64,000 nucleotides of DNA from Stentor roeselii (taxonomy: Eukaryota > Ciliophora > Heterotrichea > Heterotrichida > Stentoridae). The notes beneath the pieces were generated by a model, which saw only the letters and a list, made by a program, of their open reading frames with translations, was not told the origin of the DNA and did no database searches. This document shows, one piece after another, positions 40,863 through 49,673 of the stretch (positions are counted from its first letter, which is position 1; each line of letters opens with the position of its first letter). The DNA lies in NCBI GenBank assembly GCA_006503475.1, contig RSEH01000126.1:1-64000 (forward strand), given 5' to 3'. A program made the translations under genes and the position numbers.

Positions 40863-41912
40863 TTATAAATACTCTCGGCTACTTGATATGCTGGAGTCTG
40901 ATGATAAAAGGTGATAGTTTTTTAAGGTGGAGTAGGATGATGGGAGATCTTGGGTTTTTGTATTTGGATTAGAAATTAACACGTCTTTTTCGTAGATTTC
41001 GTTTACAGGATACCCTCGATCATGAAGAGCTTTCAACAAAAGGTTAAATTTCATTTCTTTTTCTCTAAACTCAATCTGATCTTTTTCCAGTTCCTTAATT
41101 CTTTGCTGAAAAACGATTTGATCACTAAGTTCTTTCTTCAAACAGTTAACCTGAGTATCAAAAACCTCCAATTTTTTTTTAGCATCTTCCCAGTTAACAA
41201 GTGGTACAAAAACATATTTCTGGCTCTCTATTTTGCAAGTTTGAGCTTTTTCATTATTTTCTTCAAGTTCATTAAATATGCTGAAATCATGACGATTTGT
41301 GATGAGGTACTGATTGATAATCGATTGTTTTTCAACAAGTTTTGTCTCAAGTGACCTGCAATATTCAGTCATTTCACGGTTTCGCTCATACCACATACGA
41401 AGCCCATTTCTGATTTTCTTTAAAAAACTGCCGAAAAGAAGGTCTCGTTCGATGATCTCGTCAAGGACTTCAAAATACTCTTCTGCTACTTCAAAATTAT
41501 CGAACTTTTGAAGAAGAAGAAGCTTTTTTTCAAGTTTTGATGCGAAATTGTGGATATTTGTGTCACGCATTATGAGCTGTTTTTTCTTGGTGGTTATACT
41601 TTCGTTGAATTGCATGTAAGGGTTGGAATTGTGAGCTGATCGTAAGTCTTTTGGTTTTTTTCTGTTGTCTGAGGCTGACTCTCGTGTACCCGTGCAAATA
41701 GAATTAGAAGAAGTGAATTTCAGGTATTTCGAAGAACTTTTCCTTGGAAGACCTTTCAGTCGTTTAACCTGGCTCTGATATAGATAAGACTTACTTTCAT
41801 AAACCGTATTTTTGCATATGGGCGATTTCGATGACAAATATTTCGTTTGTTCAACAGGAATTTCGTCAATGCTATGTTTGCAAAGAGACATTATCAGATA
41901 ATAATCATCCAT
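40863..41912 (-). CDS. Coiled-coil protein, 349 aa
   Basis: I set the start at the ATG 41910-41912; the frame is open a little further upstream only from a TTG. The first 110 residues are basic, Ser/Lys-rich and probably disordered. Residues about 115-310 form coiled coils with 'KLLLLQKFDNFEVAEEYFEV' and 'GSFLKKIRNGLRMWYERNRE' as recognisable helical blocks. The C-terminal tail is Ser-rich. No family recognised. The stop is 6 nt from that of the RCC1 gene and the start is 42 nt behind the ARV1 gene on the same strand. Confidence 0.7.
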   Translation of the reverse strand: MDDYYLIMSLCKHSIDEIPVEQTKYLSSKSPICKNTVYESKSYLYQSQVKRLKGLPRKSSSKYLKFTSSNSICTGTRESASDNRKKPKDLRSAHNSNPYMQFNESITTKKKQLIMRDTNIHNFASKLEKKLLLLQKFDNFEVAEEYFEVLDEIIERDLLFGSFLKKIRNGLRMWYERNREMTEYCRSLETKLVEKQSIINQYLITNRHDFSIFNELEENNEKAQTCKIESQKYVFVPLVNWEDAKKKLEVFDTQVNCLKKELSDQIVFQQRIKELEKDQIEFREKEMKFNLLLKALHDRGYPVNEIYEKDVLISNPNTKTQDLPSSYSTLKNYHLLSSDSSISSSREYL

Positions 41913-41954
41913 TCTAAAAAAAACCTTTTCCACTACCAAAAGTCATTAAAAAGT

Positions 41955-42584
41955 CTAAACATTAGAATTACTGACAGTCAAAAAATGATATTCATTAAAA
42001 CCCGTAATCAAAGAAGCCAAAAAAATCACTCCAAAAGCTTTCACATAGTTCAACTGCAGACACTCTTTAATCGCGATGACATGATTCAAGTAAATAAAAA
42101 ATCTCATAGTAATCGAGTGAACAAACGAGTAATTCCACGTGACAATCATAAAAGACCCCAACTTTCCAAAGCTCGCCAACAAAATAGCCCGAACGACCTT
42201 CAAAGCTTCCACCTTTCCCTGCACCATCCAAACAGTAAGCAAAACAAGTCCAAAATACCCTAAGTTCCTTCCAAGACTATTCCCAACAGCGATAGCCAAG
42301 CATTTGACATCTTGACATCTGGCCAAAACAACATCTAAAAAGCAAATCGCTAAAAATAACTTTCCAGTGCCACCTAAAGTATCACAAAAGTCAATGTTAA
42401 ACAAGATATGTCGATAAACTTGTGTCTTACACAAGATCATGTTAATAAAAATCAAAGTATATTCATATTCCACGAATTTATCAGCAATTTTTCCACAGTT
42501 CGTACAATTTGTTAACATTATGTTTCCTTTAACCGGCTCTTCGTAAAGTCTTTCCACTTCTAATCCGCATTCAATACACTTCAT
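41955..42584 (-). CDS. ARV1: ARV1 family ER lipid/sterol homeostasis protein
   Basis: A 209-residue protein with the ARV1 homology domain at its N-terminus. CIECGLEV and 'CTNCGKIADKFVEYEY' form the paired-cysteine zinc-binding region, followed by 'LIFINMILCKTQVYRHILFN', the most conserved block of the family. Four or so hydrophobic segments follow (about 80-200). ARV1 proteins are ER membrane proteins needed for sterol movement, sphingolipid metabolism and GPI-anchor synthesis. Length is in the normal range. The start codon is only 13 nt from the divergent CCDC40-like gene, so the two must share regulatory DNA. Confidence 0.92.
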   Translation of the reverse strand: MKCIECGLEVERLYEEPVKGNIMLTNCTNCGKIADKFVEYEYTLIFINMILCKTQVYRHILFNIDFCDTLGGTGKLFLAICFLDVVLARCQDVKCLAIAVGNSLGRNLGYFGLVLLTVWMVQGKVEALKVVRAILLASFGKLGSFMIVTWNYSFVHSITMRFFIYLNHVIAIKECLQLNYVKAFGVIFLASLITGFNEYHFLTVSNSNV

Positions 42585-42597
42585 ATATTCAAATAAT
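42585..42597. promoter_or_regulatory. 13-bp divergent intergenic interval (ARV1/CCDC40)
   Basis: ATATTCAAATAAT is all that separates the two start codons. Promoter elements for at least one gene must lie inside the other's coding region, or both use a minimal bidirectional initiator. Confidence 0.7.
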
Positions 42598-45216
42598 ATG
42601 GATGACGTGGATAACCGCTATGATGAGGAGGACGAAGAGTACTTCGAAAACCTTCAAGAAGTGCAGCATTTGCCTGCTGACCATCCTTTAATGATCCCTC
42701 TGCAAAATGCACTCAAGCAACAACTTACTAAAGAATTGGAAAGAGTCGATTTGGGACTCAGGGAAAAGGAAGAACATTTGAAGAAACTTAGAAGGACTAG
42801 GGAAGATGTTGGAGTCCAGTTGTATGGAGTTCAACAACAGTTGGCTAAAATGCAGATGAATTATGAGAAAACTAGGGATAACTTTAATATTGTTAAAAAG
42901 TATCGAGAGGAAGCTGAAGAACAACTCTCGAGCTTGGATGAGGATTATAATAAAAAAAAGGCGGAAATTGAAGAGCAGAAGAGAAAGGTAAACAAAGCTC
43001 AAGACGAGTTAAACCAAATAAACATGACCCTTCGTCAAGTCGAAGAATACAACCAACAAATGAAAAGTGAAATCGCGATGAGCCGTCGAGTGACTTACCG
43101 AGCAGAAGAAGCAGTGATGAACCTTGAAAAAGACAAGAAAAAGCAAGACGTTCTAATCGACCACATGAACGAGGAGATAAAAAAGTTAACAGAGCAAAAA
43201 AACCTCATCGAAGCGCAGCTTCGATCACAAAAAGAACAGACCGAAACCGCTCAAGAGACCCTAAGAGACGCAGCAGAACAACTAGAAAAAATCCAATTAA
43301 GCAAAAAAGACCTGATGTCCGAATGGAAATACTACTACCTGGTAATGCAACAATGTGACAGTAAACTTCAAGAACTCGAGCAAGGCATCAGCAAACAACG
43401 TGAACAAGAGTCAAACATCGACTCTGAACTTCGAGGATATCAACAACTTATCAAAAAAGAAAACGAAAACTACGAAAAACTTTTAGAAGAACATGAGACT
43501 TATAAAGCTGAACTCGACCAACTCGACAGAAATGCAAAAAACTTCAAAGAACAAAGAAGGTATTACGAGGAACAGGAAAGAATGCTGAAAGGCTCCAAAA
43601 AAGCTACAGAAAGAGAAATCGCGAATATGGACTCGAAGAAAAAAGCAGTTGAAGAAGAACTTGCGACTATTGAAAAAAATATCATGAGGCTTCATAATGA
43701 TACCCAGAAGCTTATTCTTGATATTATTAATAACCTCAGTGAAAAGACTACAATTGAAAAAAGCGCTAATAATCTTTCGAAACAAGCGGAAAAACTTTCA
43801 TCTGATATTGAAGAAAAAGATGCGGAAATTGAGTCTGTTAAAAATGATATCATTAGGGTCAAAATGGATGTTCTTCATACTGAACAAGGACTTGAAATGC
43901 TTGAAGAGAAGAAAAAGGAAATTGAAGCTGAATTGGAACAAAAGGAAAAACTTTTAAAGGACTTTGAAAAACAGATCAGTAATAATCATGATGAACTTAA
44001 AAAGAAACAGTTGTATGTTGATAGACTTAATAAGGAAAAGGATAAACTTGAAAAGTCGATGAATGATGAAAGCTCTGGACCTCTTGAAGCCAAGCTTAAT
44101 CATTTGATTAGGAATAACAAGGAAAAAGCTATTGCTATTAGTAGGATGGAAAGGGAATGGATTTCGCTACAGACTAGAATTGTAGAGAAAGAGAATGAAA
44201 TTCAAAAAGTGCAAACTGATAATGGAGATTATCGCACGAAAATTAACATCCTAGAACAAAGACAAGTACGCCTGAGTGGATCAGTTTCAACGATCGACAA
44301 AGAAACCCAAGAAGTCGAAAACTCATTAAAAAACCTTCGAAACGACATGAACCGAATAAACGTGCTGCTAGACAAAAACCGTGAAAAGCACCGCGAAGTC
44401 GAAGACGACGTACGCCATCTCGAAAAGGACTTCGTCGACCGTCTTCACGAGCTAGAAAAGCAAACCCTTGAAATCGAGGAAGAAATCGAGCAAGTGAAAA
44501 AAGAAAAAGACCAAGTCCTCGAAGAAATCGTTGAAAGCGAGCGTCAAATTCTTCTCTGGGAACGGAAAATTCAACTAGAAAAAGAAATGCAAATGACAAT
44601 CGACCCAAACGTAGGTCAAAAAGAAATGCAAAACATGAAAAAAGAAATTCACAGAATGAAACTAAAACTTGAATCACTCGAGCAAAAACAAGCGAAACTC
44701 ATGAAATCAATGACCAGTGCAGTAAACAAACGTGAAACAATTCAGTTGAAATACCAGCCAAAAGCTGATAAAGGAAAAGTTGGAGCAAGTCTCGGAAAAC
44801 AAATCGCGAATTTAAAGAATACTTTGAAGCATACTACTCAAAATTCAAATCAAGTTGATAATAATATTTTGAATAGAAAAGAAGAACTGGCGACTTTAGG
44901 ACAACAGATTGTTCAGTCGAATGAAGAACTGGAAGGTATTCAGGATAAAGCAAATCAAATCAATGTTGATATCAGTGCTTTGAAGCTGGAAAAGCAGCTT
45001 AATATGTGGAATATCACGAAATATCAAACTTATGGAAAAATCTATGCACAGGTCGCTGAAGGCAAGTTTAAACCTTCAGCTCGAGAAGAAATAATGGCGA
45101 AGGAAGTAGAGGAAGAAAATAATTTGCAAAATTTTATCAATGCTTCTCTGATGGAAATTGCGGAACAACACCCGGAATACTCGCCTTTGTTTGAAAAATT
45201 ACTTAATTGGGATTAA
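42598..45216 (+). CDS. CCDC40: CCDC40-like (FAP172) axonemal ruler protein
   Basis: An 872-residue protein that is almost entirely coiled coil after an acidic 30-residue start. It carries the conserved CCDC40 segment 'LGLREKEEHLKKLRRTREDV' followed by 'GVQLYGVQQQLAKMQ', and the later 'RVTYRAEEAVMNLEKDKKKQ' helix, features of CCDC40 rather than other long coiled coils. With CCDC39, CCDC40 forms the 96-nm ruler on doublet microtubules that places inner dynein arms and the dynein regulatory complex. Length is similar to the human protein's coiled-coil part, without its long acidic N-terminal extension. The divergent ARV1 gene starts 13 nt away, and the convergent RING gene's stop is 8 nt behind. 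Confidence 0.88.
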   Translation: MDDVDNRYDEEDEEYFENLQEVQHLPADHPLMIPLQNALKQQLTKELERVDLGLREKEEHLKKLRRTREDVGVQLYGVQQQLAKMQMNYEKTRDNFNIVKKYREEAEEQLSSLDEDYNKKKAEIEEQKRKVNKAQDELNQINMTLRQVEEYNQQMKSEIAMSRRVTYRAEEAVMNLEKDKKKQDVLIDHMNEEIKKLTEQKNLIEAQLRSQKEQTETAQETLRDAAEQLEKIQLSKKDLMSEWKYYYLVMQQCDSKLQELEQGISKQREQESNIDSELRGYQQLIKKENENYEKLLEEHETYKAELDQLDRNAKNFKEQRRYYEEQERMLKGSKKATEREIANMDSKKKAVEEELATIEKNIMRLHNDTQKLILDIINNLSEKTTIEKSANNLSKQAEKLSSDIEEKDAEIESVKNDIIRVKMDVLHTEQGLEMLEEKKKEIEAELEQKEKLLKDFEKQISNNHDELKKKQLYVDRLNKEKDKLEKSMNDESSGPLEAKLNHLIRNNKEKAIAISRMEREWISLQTRIVEKENEIQKVQTDNGDYRTKINILEQRQVRLSGSVSTIDKETQEVENSLKNLRNDMNRINVLLDKNREKHREVEDDVRHLEKDFVDRLHELEKQTLEIEEEIEQVKKEKDQVLEEIVESERQILLWERKIQLEKEMQMTIDPNVGQKEMQNMKKEIHRMKLKLESLEQKQAKLMKSMTSAVNKRETIQLKYQPKADKGKVGASLGKQIANLKNTLKHTTQNSNQVDNNILNRKEELATLGQQIVQSNEELEGIQDKANQINVDISALKLEKQLNMWNITKYQTYGKIYAQVAEGKFKPSAREEIMAKEVEEENNLQNFINASLMEIAEQHPEYSPLFEKLLNWD

Positions 45217-45224
45217 TAATACAA

Positions 45225-46094
45225 TTAGCTTAATACTTCGATTGAGTTTTGAATTGTTTGCTTGCAAAGAGGACATTTTGCAGATGAATCTGGATTTTCA
45301 TGGTCTTGAGTTATTTCTACTTTTAATTTTCGCACTGAACATTGAAGGCAAGCTGCCATGTGACCGCATGGAAGGAAGACTATGTTTCGCCTGCGGTCAT
45401 AGCAAAATAAACATAAACCGAATGATTTTGAAGATTTTGGGTATTGGTTTGAGGAATGCTCTTTGAGGTCTGTTAACTCTTGTGAGAGGATTAGTGATTG
45501 GGATTTTTGACTTGATGAATAGTTTATCCACTCTGAAAGGCTGATGTGGTAAGATGTTAACCAGGAAAAATAGGAGAATTGGAATGAGATTTCCTCCGGT
45601 CTCAGGTAAATGAATGATTGAAGAATTGAAGTGTCAGGGGTAAGCATAAAAAAAGGAAACTTTATCAAAAGAAACTTCTTTTCATCTAAATATTCAGAGT
45701 AGAAAATATAGTAAAAACAATCTGCTTTGTCATCTAGACAACGGAAAATCATATTGTCAAATTGCATTTTTGATAACAAACATGAAGAAATATCAGAAGC
45801 TGAGTCTTCTTCAAGAATGAACCCAATTATGTAGTTTTTCGAAGTTGGTGGAAGTTCGTTGTCAGATTGGAAGAAGTAACAATCGAGATATAGAGTTGAA
45901 ATCGACTCTATATGATTAAAATAAGAGACCTTTATCAAAGTTTCCTCTGATCCAAGGACAAGACTGAGTTCTGAAAGGAAAAATTTAGACATATTTATTG
46001 ATTTTTGTATTTCCAATAGATTCTTATATCCTCTTATATCTAAATGAAATTTCAATTTTGGATTATTATTTTGATCTTTAATGAAAAGATGCAT
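45225..46094 (-). CDS. RING-finger protein (probable E3 ubiquitin ligase)
   Basis: A 289-residue protein. The C-terminal 65 residues are a RING domain: CLFC, then 'RNIVFLPCGHMAACLQC', then 'CPLCKQTI', matching the C3HC4 pattern with the His-containing middle pair used by IAP/MUL1-type ligases. Between the second and final pairs there is an insertion ('SVRKLKVEITQDHENPDSSA'), longer than usual. The N-terminal 220 residues are hydrophobic-aromatic and beta-rich by eye, with no domain I know, and could be the substrate-binding part. Likely role: transfer of ubiquitin from an E2. Convergent with the CCDC40-like gene with 8 nt between stops. Confidence 0.85.
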   Translation of the reverse strand: MHLFIKDQNNNPKLKFHLDIRGYKNLLEIQKSINMSKFFLSELSLVLGSEETLIKVSYFNHIESISTLYLDCYFFQSDNELPPTSKNYIIGFILEEDSASDISSCLLSKMQFDNMIFRCLDDKADCFYYIFYSEYLDEKKFLLIKFPFFMLTPDTSILQSFIYLRPEEISFQFSYFSWLTSYHISLSEWINYSSSQKSQSLILSQELTDLKEHSSNQYPKSSKSFGLCLFCYDRRRNIVFLPCGHMAACLQCSVRKLKVEITQDHENPDSSAKCPLCKQTIQNSIEVLS

Positions 46095-46285
46095 TTAACC
46101 CTTACTTCTAAAAAAATCCATCATTTTGAAATCCTTTATTATATTAAAAAATGAAACAAAAATCTTAAAAAAATCATAAAAACCTTCAAAGTACTTACTT
46201 TTTATCAACTATTAAAAAATTCCTCAATAATCAATAAATCCTTAAAACCTTGAAAAATTTCAATAAACCAACCATCTAAAACTAT

Positions 46286-46939
46286 CTATAATACTTTAGG
46301 TACAATTTTTTCTAAAACTTTAGCACAGTTCGGACAAAAATGCAAGATTTCTTGAAACTTATCCACAGAAGGTACACAAGCACCCCAGCAAAGGCGATTC
46401 CATCTACCTAGAACTTACACAGACAAAGTAGGCAAATTAAGAGTAACCTTAGACAAAACTTCCTTTTCACATCTCAAACACCAGTACTTATTAGGAAATA
46501 TTCCAAAGTACTCATCAATACTTTCACTTTTATACTTGACAGTATCCGTAGTATTATTACAAACTTCATCATCTTTTCCCCCTTCAGTAAAAGTCATTTT
46601 TCCAGCATCAGTAACAGTTTCATGATTCGTCAAATTCGAAACCCTTCCCTGCCTTCTGAAATGAGAAGACATGACTTTGTGACTTCTTCCTTTTCCCAAA
46701 CTTTGAGACTTTTGACTGTCTTTCGGACTAGAAAAGTTTAAAAGTTTGAAAGGATTAGTCAAATCTTTTGATGAAGCCTTTGGCATAATCGAGTTCAATG
46801 AGAACTCCGCTGGTCTTTCAGACTCTCGATTAAGTGACTTTCGCGGCTTGATTGAATTGCATGAAAGATGCTGAGACTTAGAAGCAGACCCTGGTTTGAC
46901 CGGCTGACTCGAGTAGATCTTTTGTTTGTTGGGCTTCAT
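46286..46939 (-). CDS. LITAF-like zinc-domain protein (two exons, 46939-46419 and 46403-46286)
   Basis: Removing the 15-nt intron 46404-46418 (phase 2, Val174) extends the frame to a 212-residue protein. The C-terminal part then forms a complete LITAF-like layout: 'YWCLRCEKEVLSKVTLN' (first Cys pair), a central hydrophobic stretch with Trp and Cys, and 'ILHFCPNCAKVLEK' (second Cys pair, the family's HxCPNC block). LITAF domains bind one zinc and insert into endosomal or lysosomal membranes. Without splicing the second Cys pair is lost, which supports the intron. The first 150 residues are Ser/Lys-rich and disordered. It is followed 55 nt downstream in transcription by no gene on its strand until the RING gene (191 nt). 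Confidence 0.82.
46404..46418 (-). other. 15-nt intron (LITAF-like gene)
   Basis: On the minus strand GTAAGTTCTAGGTAG; phase 2; an in-frame TAA arises at its 5' end if retained. A at position 10. Confidence 0.85.
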
Positions 46940-46994
46940 TTAATTAATTTATGGGACAACTATTGCGGTTTTTATGAAGATTATTAGCAGAGAT

Positions 46995-48140
46995 TTACAT
47001 TATTGAGCAGTTCGCACAAGGTCGCGATCCAGGCTCTGGGGTGCTTTCAGTGTCGATTTTTACTTTCACGAATGAAATTTTGTTCGATTCGAGTTGGATT
47101 CTGAGTTCTTTGATTTTTAATTGATTTTCTTTTGATTTTTCTCTTAATGTTCTGATGTACTCTTCTTGGTCTGGAGAGTACTTCGTGCTTGAAGTACTGA
47201 TCAATGAGTCGTTTATTCGATTTGAAGCTTGAGTTTCTTGACTTAAGATCTGAGAGTCGATATCTTCATTTAAGTCTTGAAGTTTCTGAATCTCGTCTTT
47301 AAAAATTCGATTTTCTTCAGTCAAGACGAAGTTTTTATGGTTTAAGTCTTCGAAATCAGAAGCGATTTTCAGTTCTTTATCTGAAAGAGTTAAAGACCGG
47401 GCTAGTCCATGTTTGGTTCTGATTTGATTTTTTAGTTTTATTTCAATTTCTTGTAACTCTCCTACTTGATTTCTTAGACCTGGCAGTTCTGATTGATTGA
47501 CTTCATGAACTTGTCTCATCTCATGAAGGATTTTTTCAAGGTTTTCAATTGTGCTGATTTTTTTGTCTCGATCTTGTCTGAACCTTTCGAATTCTTCTTT
47601 TAATTTCTTATGATTCATTCTGATAAGTTCATGTGAGTCTTTCAAACAACTAACTTTTTCTTTCAGTTCTAAAAGCTTCACTTTTGAGGTACTAGTTAAA
47701 AGTTGAATCTGTTCGTCAAGATACTGATTTTGACTCATATCCATTTGTTTTTCCTTGATCATTATTTCAAGCATCTGCCGATGGTTGTTCTTTTGTTCTT
47801 CAATGTCAGCCTTCACGTCTTTATGACTGAGAGAAAGATGATTCTCCATCATTTTACTTAAACAATTGATGCAAATTCTCTCTTCTTTCTTGGTAGTGGG
47901 ATGCATCAGTTTCTCAGCGGAGCACTTGGAACAAACGCCTCGTCCACAGAACTTGCAAAGACATTTTTTTGCATGAACAATTCCGATGATTCCGAACTCT
48001 GCTTTACAGACAGCGCAACCCTTGTCCTCTAAGAACCTATCAGCTTCTTCAACGACTTCATACTGATGCAAAGCGACACTTTTCTTCAAATTAGCGACAA
48101 TAGTCCCTCTGATGTCACTGGCAGGTTTCGCTTCAACCAT
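46995..48140 (-). CDS. FYVE-type zinc finger coiled-coil protein
   Basis: A 381-residue protein. Residues about 40-95 form a FYVE-like zinc finger with eight metal ligands: CAVC, 'KKCLCKFCGRGVCSKC' and 'RICINC'. The basic ligand-binding motif is 'HAKKCLCKFCG' in place of the usual R+HHC+xCG, so affinity for phosphatidylinositol 3-phosphate may be altered. Residues about 100-350 are coiled coil, and the C-terminus ends CANCSIM. The combination resembles endosome-associated tethers, but it could equally be a cytoskeletal zinc protein. It lies 15 nt from the SAXO-like gene's stop on the same strand, in a run of minus-strand genes. Confidence 0.78.
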   Translation of the reverse strand: MVEAKPASDIRGTIVANLKKSVALHQYEVVEEADRFLEDKGCAVCKAEFGIIGIVHAKKCLCKFCGRGVCSKCSAEKLMHPTTKKEERICINCLSKMMENHLSLSHKDVKADIEEQKNNHRQMLEIMIKEKQMDMSQNQYLDEQIQLLTSTSKVKLLELKEKVSCLKDSHELIRMNHKKLKEEFERFRQDRDKKISTIENLEKILHEMRQVHEVNQSELPGLRNQVGELQEIEIKLKNQIRTKHGLARSLTLSDKELKIASDFEDLNHKNFVLTEENRIFKDEIQKLQDLNEDIDSQILSQETQASNRINDSLISTSSTKYSPDQEEYIRTLREKSKENQLKIKELRIQLESNKISFVKVKIDTESTPEPGSRPCANCSIM

Positions 48141-48155
48141 TTATCTATTAACTAT

Positions 48156-48920
48156 TCATCTTGGCTTCTTGGGGTAAGCCGGAGCCAGTTCTTTTGTATC
48201 ATAAGAAGTTCGATACATAGTGTCATAAGTCTGTGGAGGAGACTCCAACGGCACAATTCCAAAAGCAACATTTTTCGCCTTTTCTGGGAAGTTTCCTTTG
48301 CCATAACCTTTAAAAGTCTCTCTAGATGTTGTCTGGCCCAGGAACATTCCAGCGACTGTCAAAGGGTTCGAGTCTTTCGGCTTCAAAAGGTTCACCTCGG
48401 ACTTAGTCTTCTGGTCCTTACGGAAGAATTGAGAGTAAGTTGTTTGTGGACTGAATTTCACATCAGGGGCTGTGTAGGGTGTTCGGAACTTGCCAATGTG
48501 GATAAATTCATAATGGCCCCAATTAGGGTATTCACTTTGGTAATTTGAAACTCCTGCAAATTTTAAAACGTCGTAATTTGTTCTACGGTCATATCGGGCT
48601 GACTTGGTTTTTTCAACGTTATGAGGGATAAAGTCTTGTTGTTTTATGGTTTTTAAGTCCATCTTACTGAACCCTGGGTTGATATTAGAATCTCTAAGAA
48701 AAGCGCTGTTTTTCTCTTACTTTGACCGGGTATGAGGTTTTTTAGTGAAGTCTTTTTTGTAAATTGAGTTAAGAGCTGATTTTAGATAATGATCGGCCTG
48801 GACATAGTCTCCAGGGCACTTGTGAGTTCCGCAAGTGCAAAGATGACAGTAACAGTTACCTGTCTTGTGATGAGTCTCGCCAACGGGAGGAAGGTCTAAA
48901 AGTTTGCAATTGATTGACAT
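48156..48920 (-). CDS. SAXO/MAP6-like axonemal microtubule stabiliser (two exons, 48920-48721 and 48705-48156)
   Basis: Two neighbouring frames join through a 15-nt intron at 48706-48720 (phase 2, Asn67) to give a 249-residue protein. The N-terminus holds the Cys-rich SAXO signature CYCHLCTCGTHKCP; the body is made of Mn/SAXO-like short repeats around 'TTYSQFF', 'NPLTVAGMFLGQTTSRETF' and 'PQTYDTMYRTSY', rich in Phe/Tyr/Pro. Proteins of this family (FAM154/SAXO) bind inside or along ciliary and centriolar doublets and stabilise them. The two parts are each incomplete alone: the first lacks the repeats, the second lacks the Cys head. It diverges from the EGF-like gene with 42 nt between starts. 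Confidence 0.82.
48706..48720 (-). other. 15-nt intron (SAXO-like gene)
   Basis: Minus-strand GTAAGAGAAAAACAG; phase 2; in-frame TAA at the 5' splice site if retained. A at position 10. Confidence 0.9.
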
Positions 48921-48962
48921 GATTATAAAGACTTTTATTTAGATTGGTTGGATTCTATAAAA

Positions 48963-49658
48963 ATGAGTTTGGTTTTAATAGTCTTGTACTCGGCTCTCGC
49001 ACAGGATGCTGTCGTTGTTCAGCCGCTTCCAAGAGACCATATGACTCAGATAACGACTAGTCCGCCTTGTGGAGGTGTGCCGAAGGGAAAGTCTCATCTG
49101 CTCTCCCAACCTGGGTCGCTTAATAAGGTCAGTTGGAAGGTCTTGAAACCGGCTCCTGGAAATTGTACTGTTAAACTTATTTATGGAAATGAATATACTC
49201 AGCAACATACACTTTTACCTCATAAGGATGATGAAGGGAGTAATGGAAGTTTTAAGTGTGGGGAAAACTCGGGAGTTTTTGCTAAGGTTTTTAAGTTTCC
49301 TAGTGGAGTTTCTTGTGATTCTTGTACTTTGCAGTGGATTTGGGTGAATAGCTATGGAACTTTTTATCACTGTATTGATATTGAAATTACAGATCTACCA
49401 GACTCATCTTGTTATGGCAGGTGCAAAAATGGAGGGTTCTGCTCAGAGGGTATGTGCAAATGTGAGCCCGGTTTCTTTGGCACATTTTGTGAACTTGATG
49501 GCAGAAGTGAGCCAGTTCATATACTTGTTTTATTCATATCAATCATGGTACTCTTATACTTCGCAGTTTACCTTTTCATAATCCTCTGTTACAGGAAAGC
49601 TTTTACTGGAAAGCTGATATTGAATAAAATTTACTGTTTCCTACCATCATTGGACTAA
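48963..49658 (+). CDS. Secreted/surface protein with EGF-like domain and one TM helix
   Basis: A 231-residue type I membrane protein starting at the ATG 48963 (an upstream TTG is not needed). Residues 1-14 are a signal peptide ending ALAQ. Residues about 25-145 form a Cys-rich beta domain with 'PPCGGVPKGKSH', 'GSLNKVSWKVLKPAPGNCTV' and 'CDSCTLQWIWVNSYGTFYHC', a pattern like copper/chitin-binding (BIM1/LPMO-like) folds in fungi and ciliates. An EGF-like module follows ('CYGRCKNGGFCSEGMCKCEP' plus GFFGTFC). A transmembrane helix at about 186-210 and a short basic tail end the protein. A lectin-like or metal-binding surface role is plausible, but the beta-domain assignment is tentative. Confidence 0.78.
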   Translation: MSLVLIVLYSALAQDAVVVQPLPRDHMTQITTSPPCGGVPKGKSHLLSQPGSLNKVSWKVLKPAPGNCTVKLIYGNEYTQQHTLLPHKDDEGSNGSFKCGENSGVFAKVFKFPSGVSCDSCTLQWIWVNSYGTFYHCIDIEITDLPDSSCYGRCKNGGFCSEGMCKCEPGFFGTFCELDGRSEPVHILVLFISIMVLLYFAVYLFIILCYRKAFTGKLILNKIYCFLPSLD

Positions 49659-49673
49659 ACCCACTAGAATACA

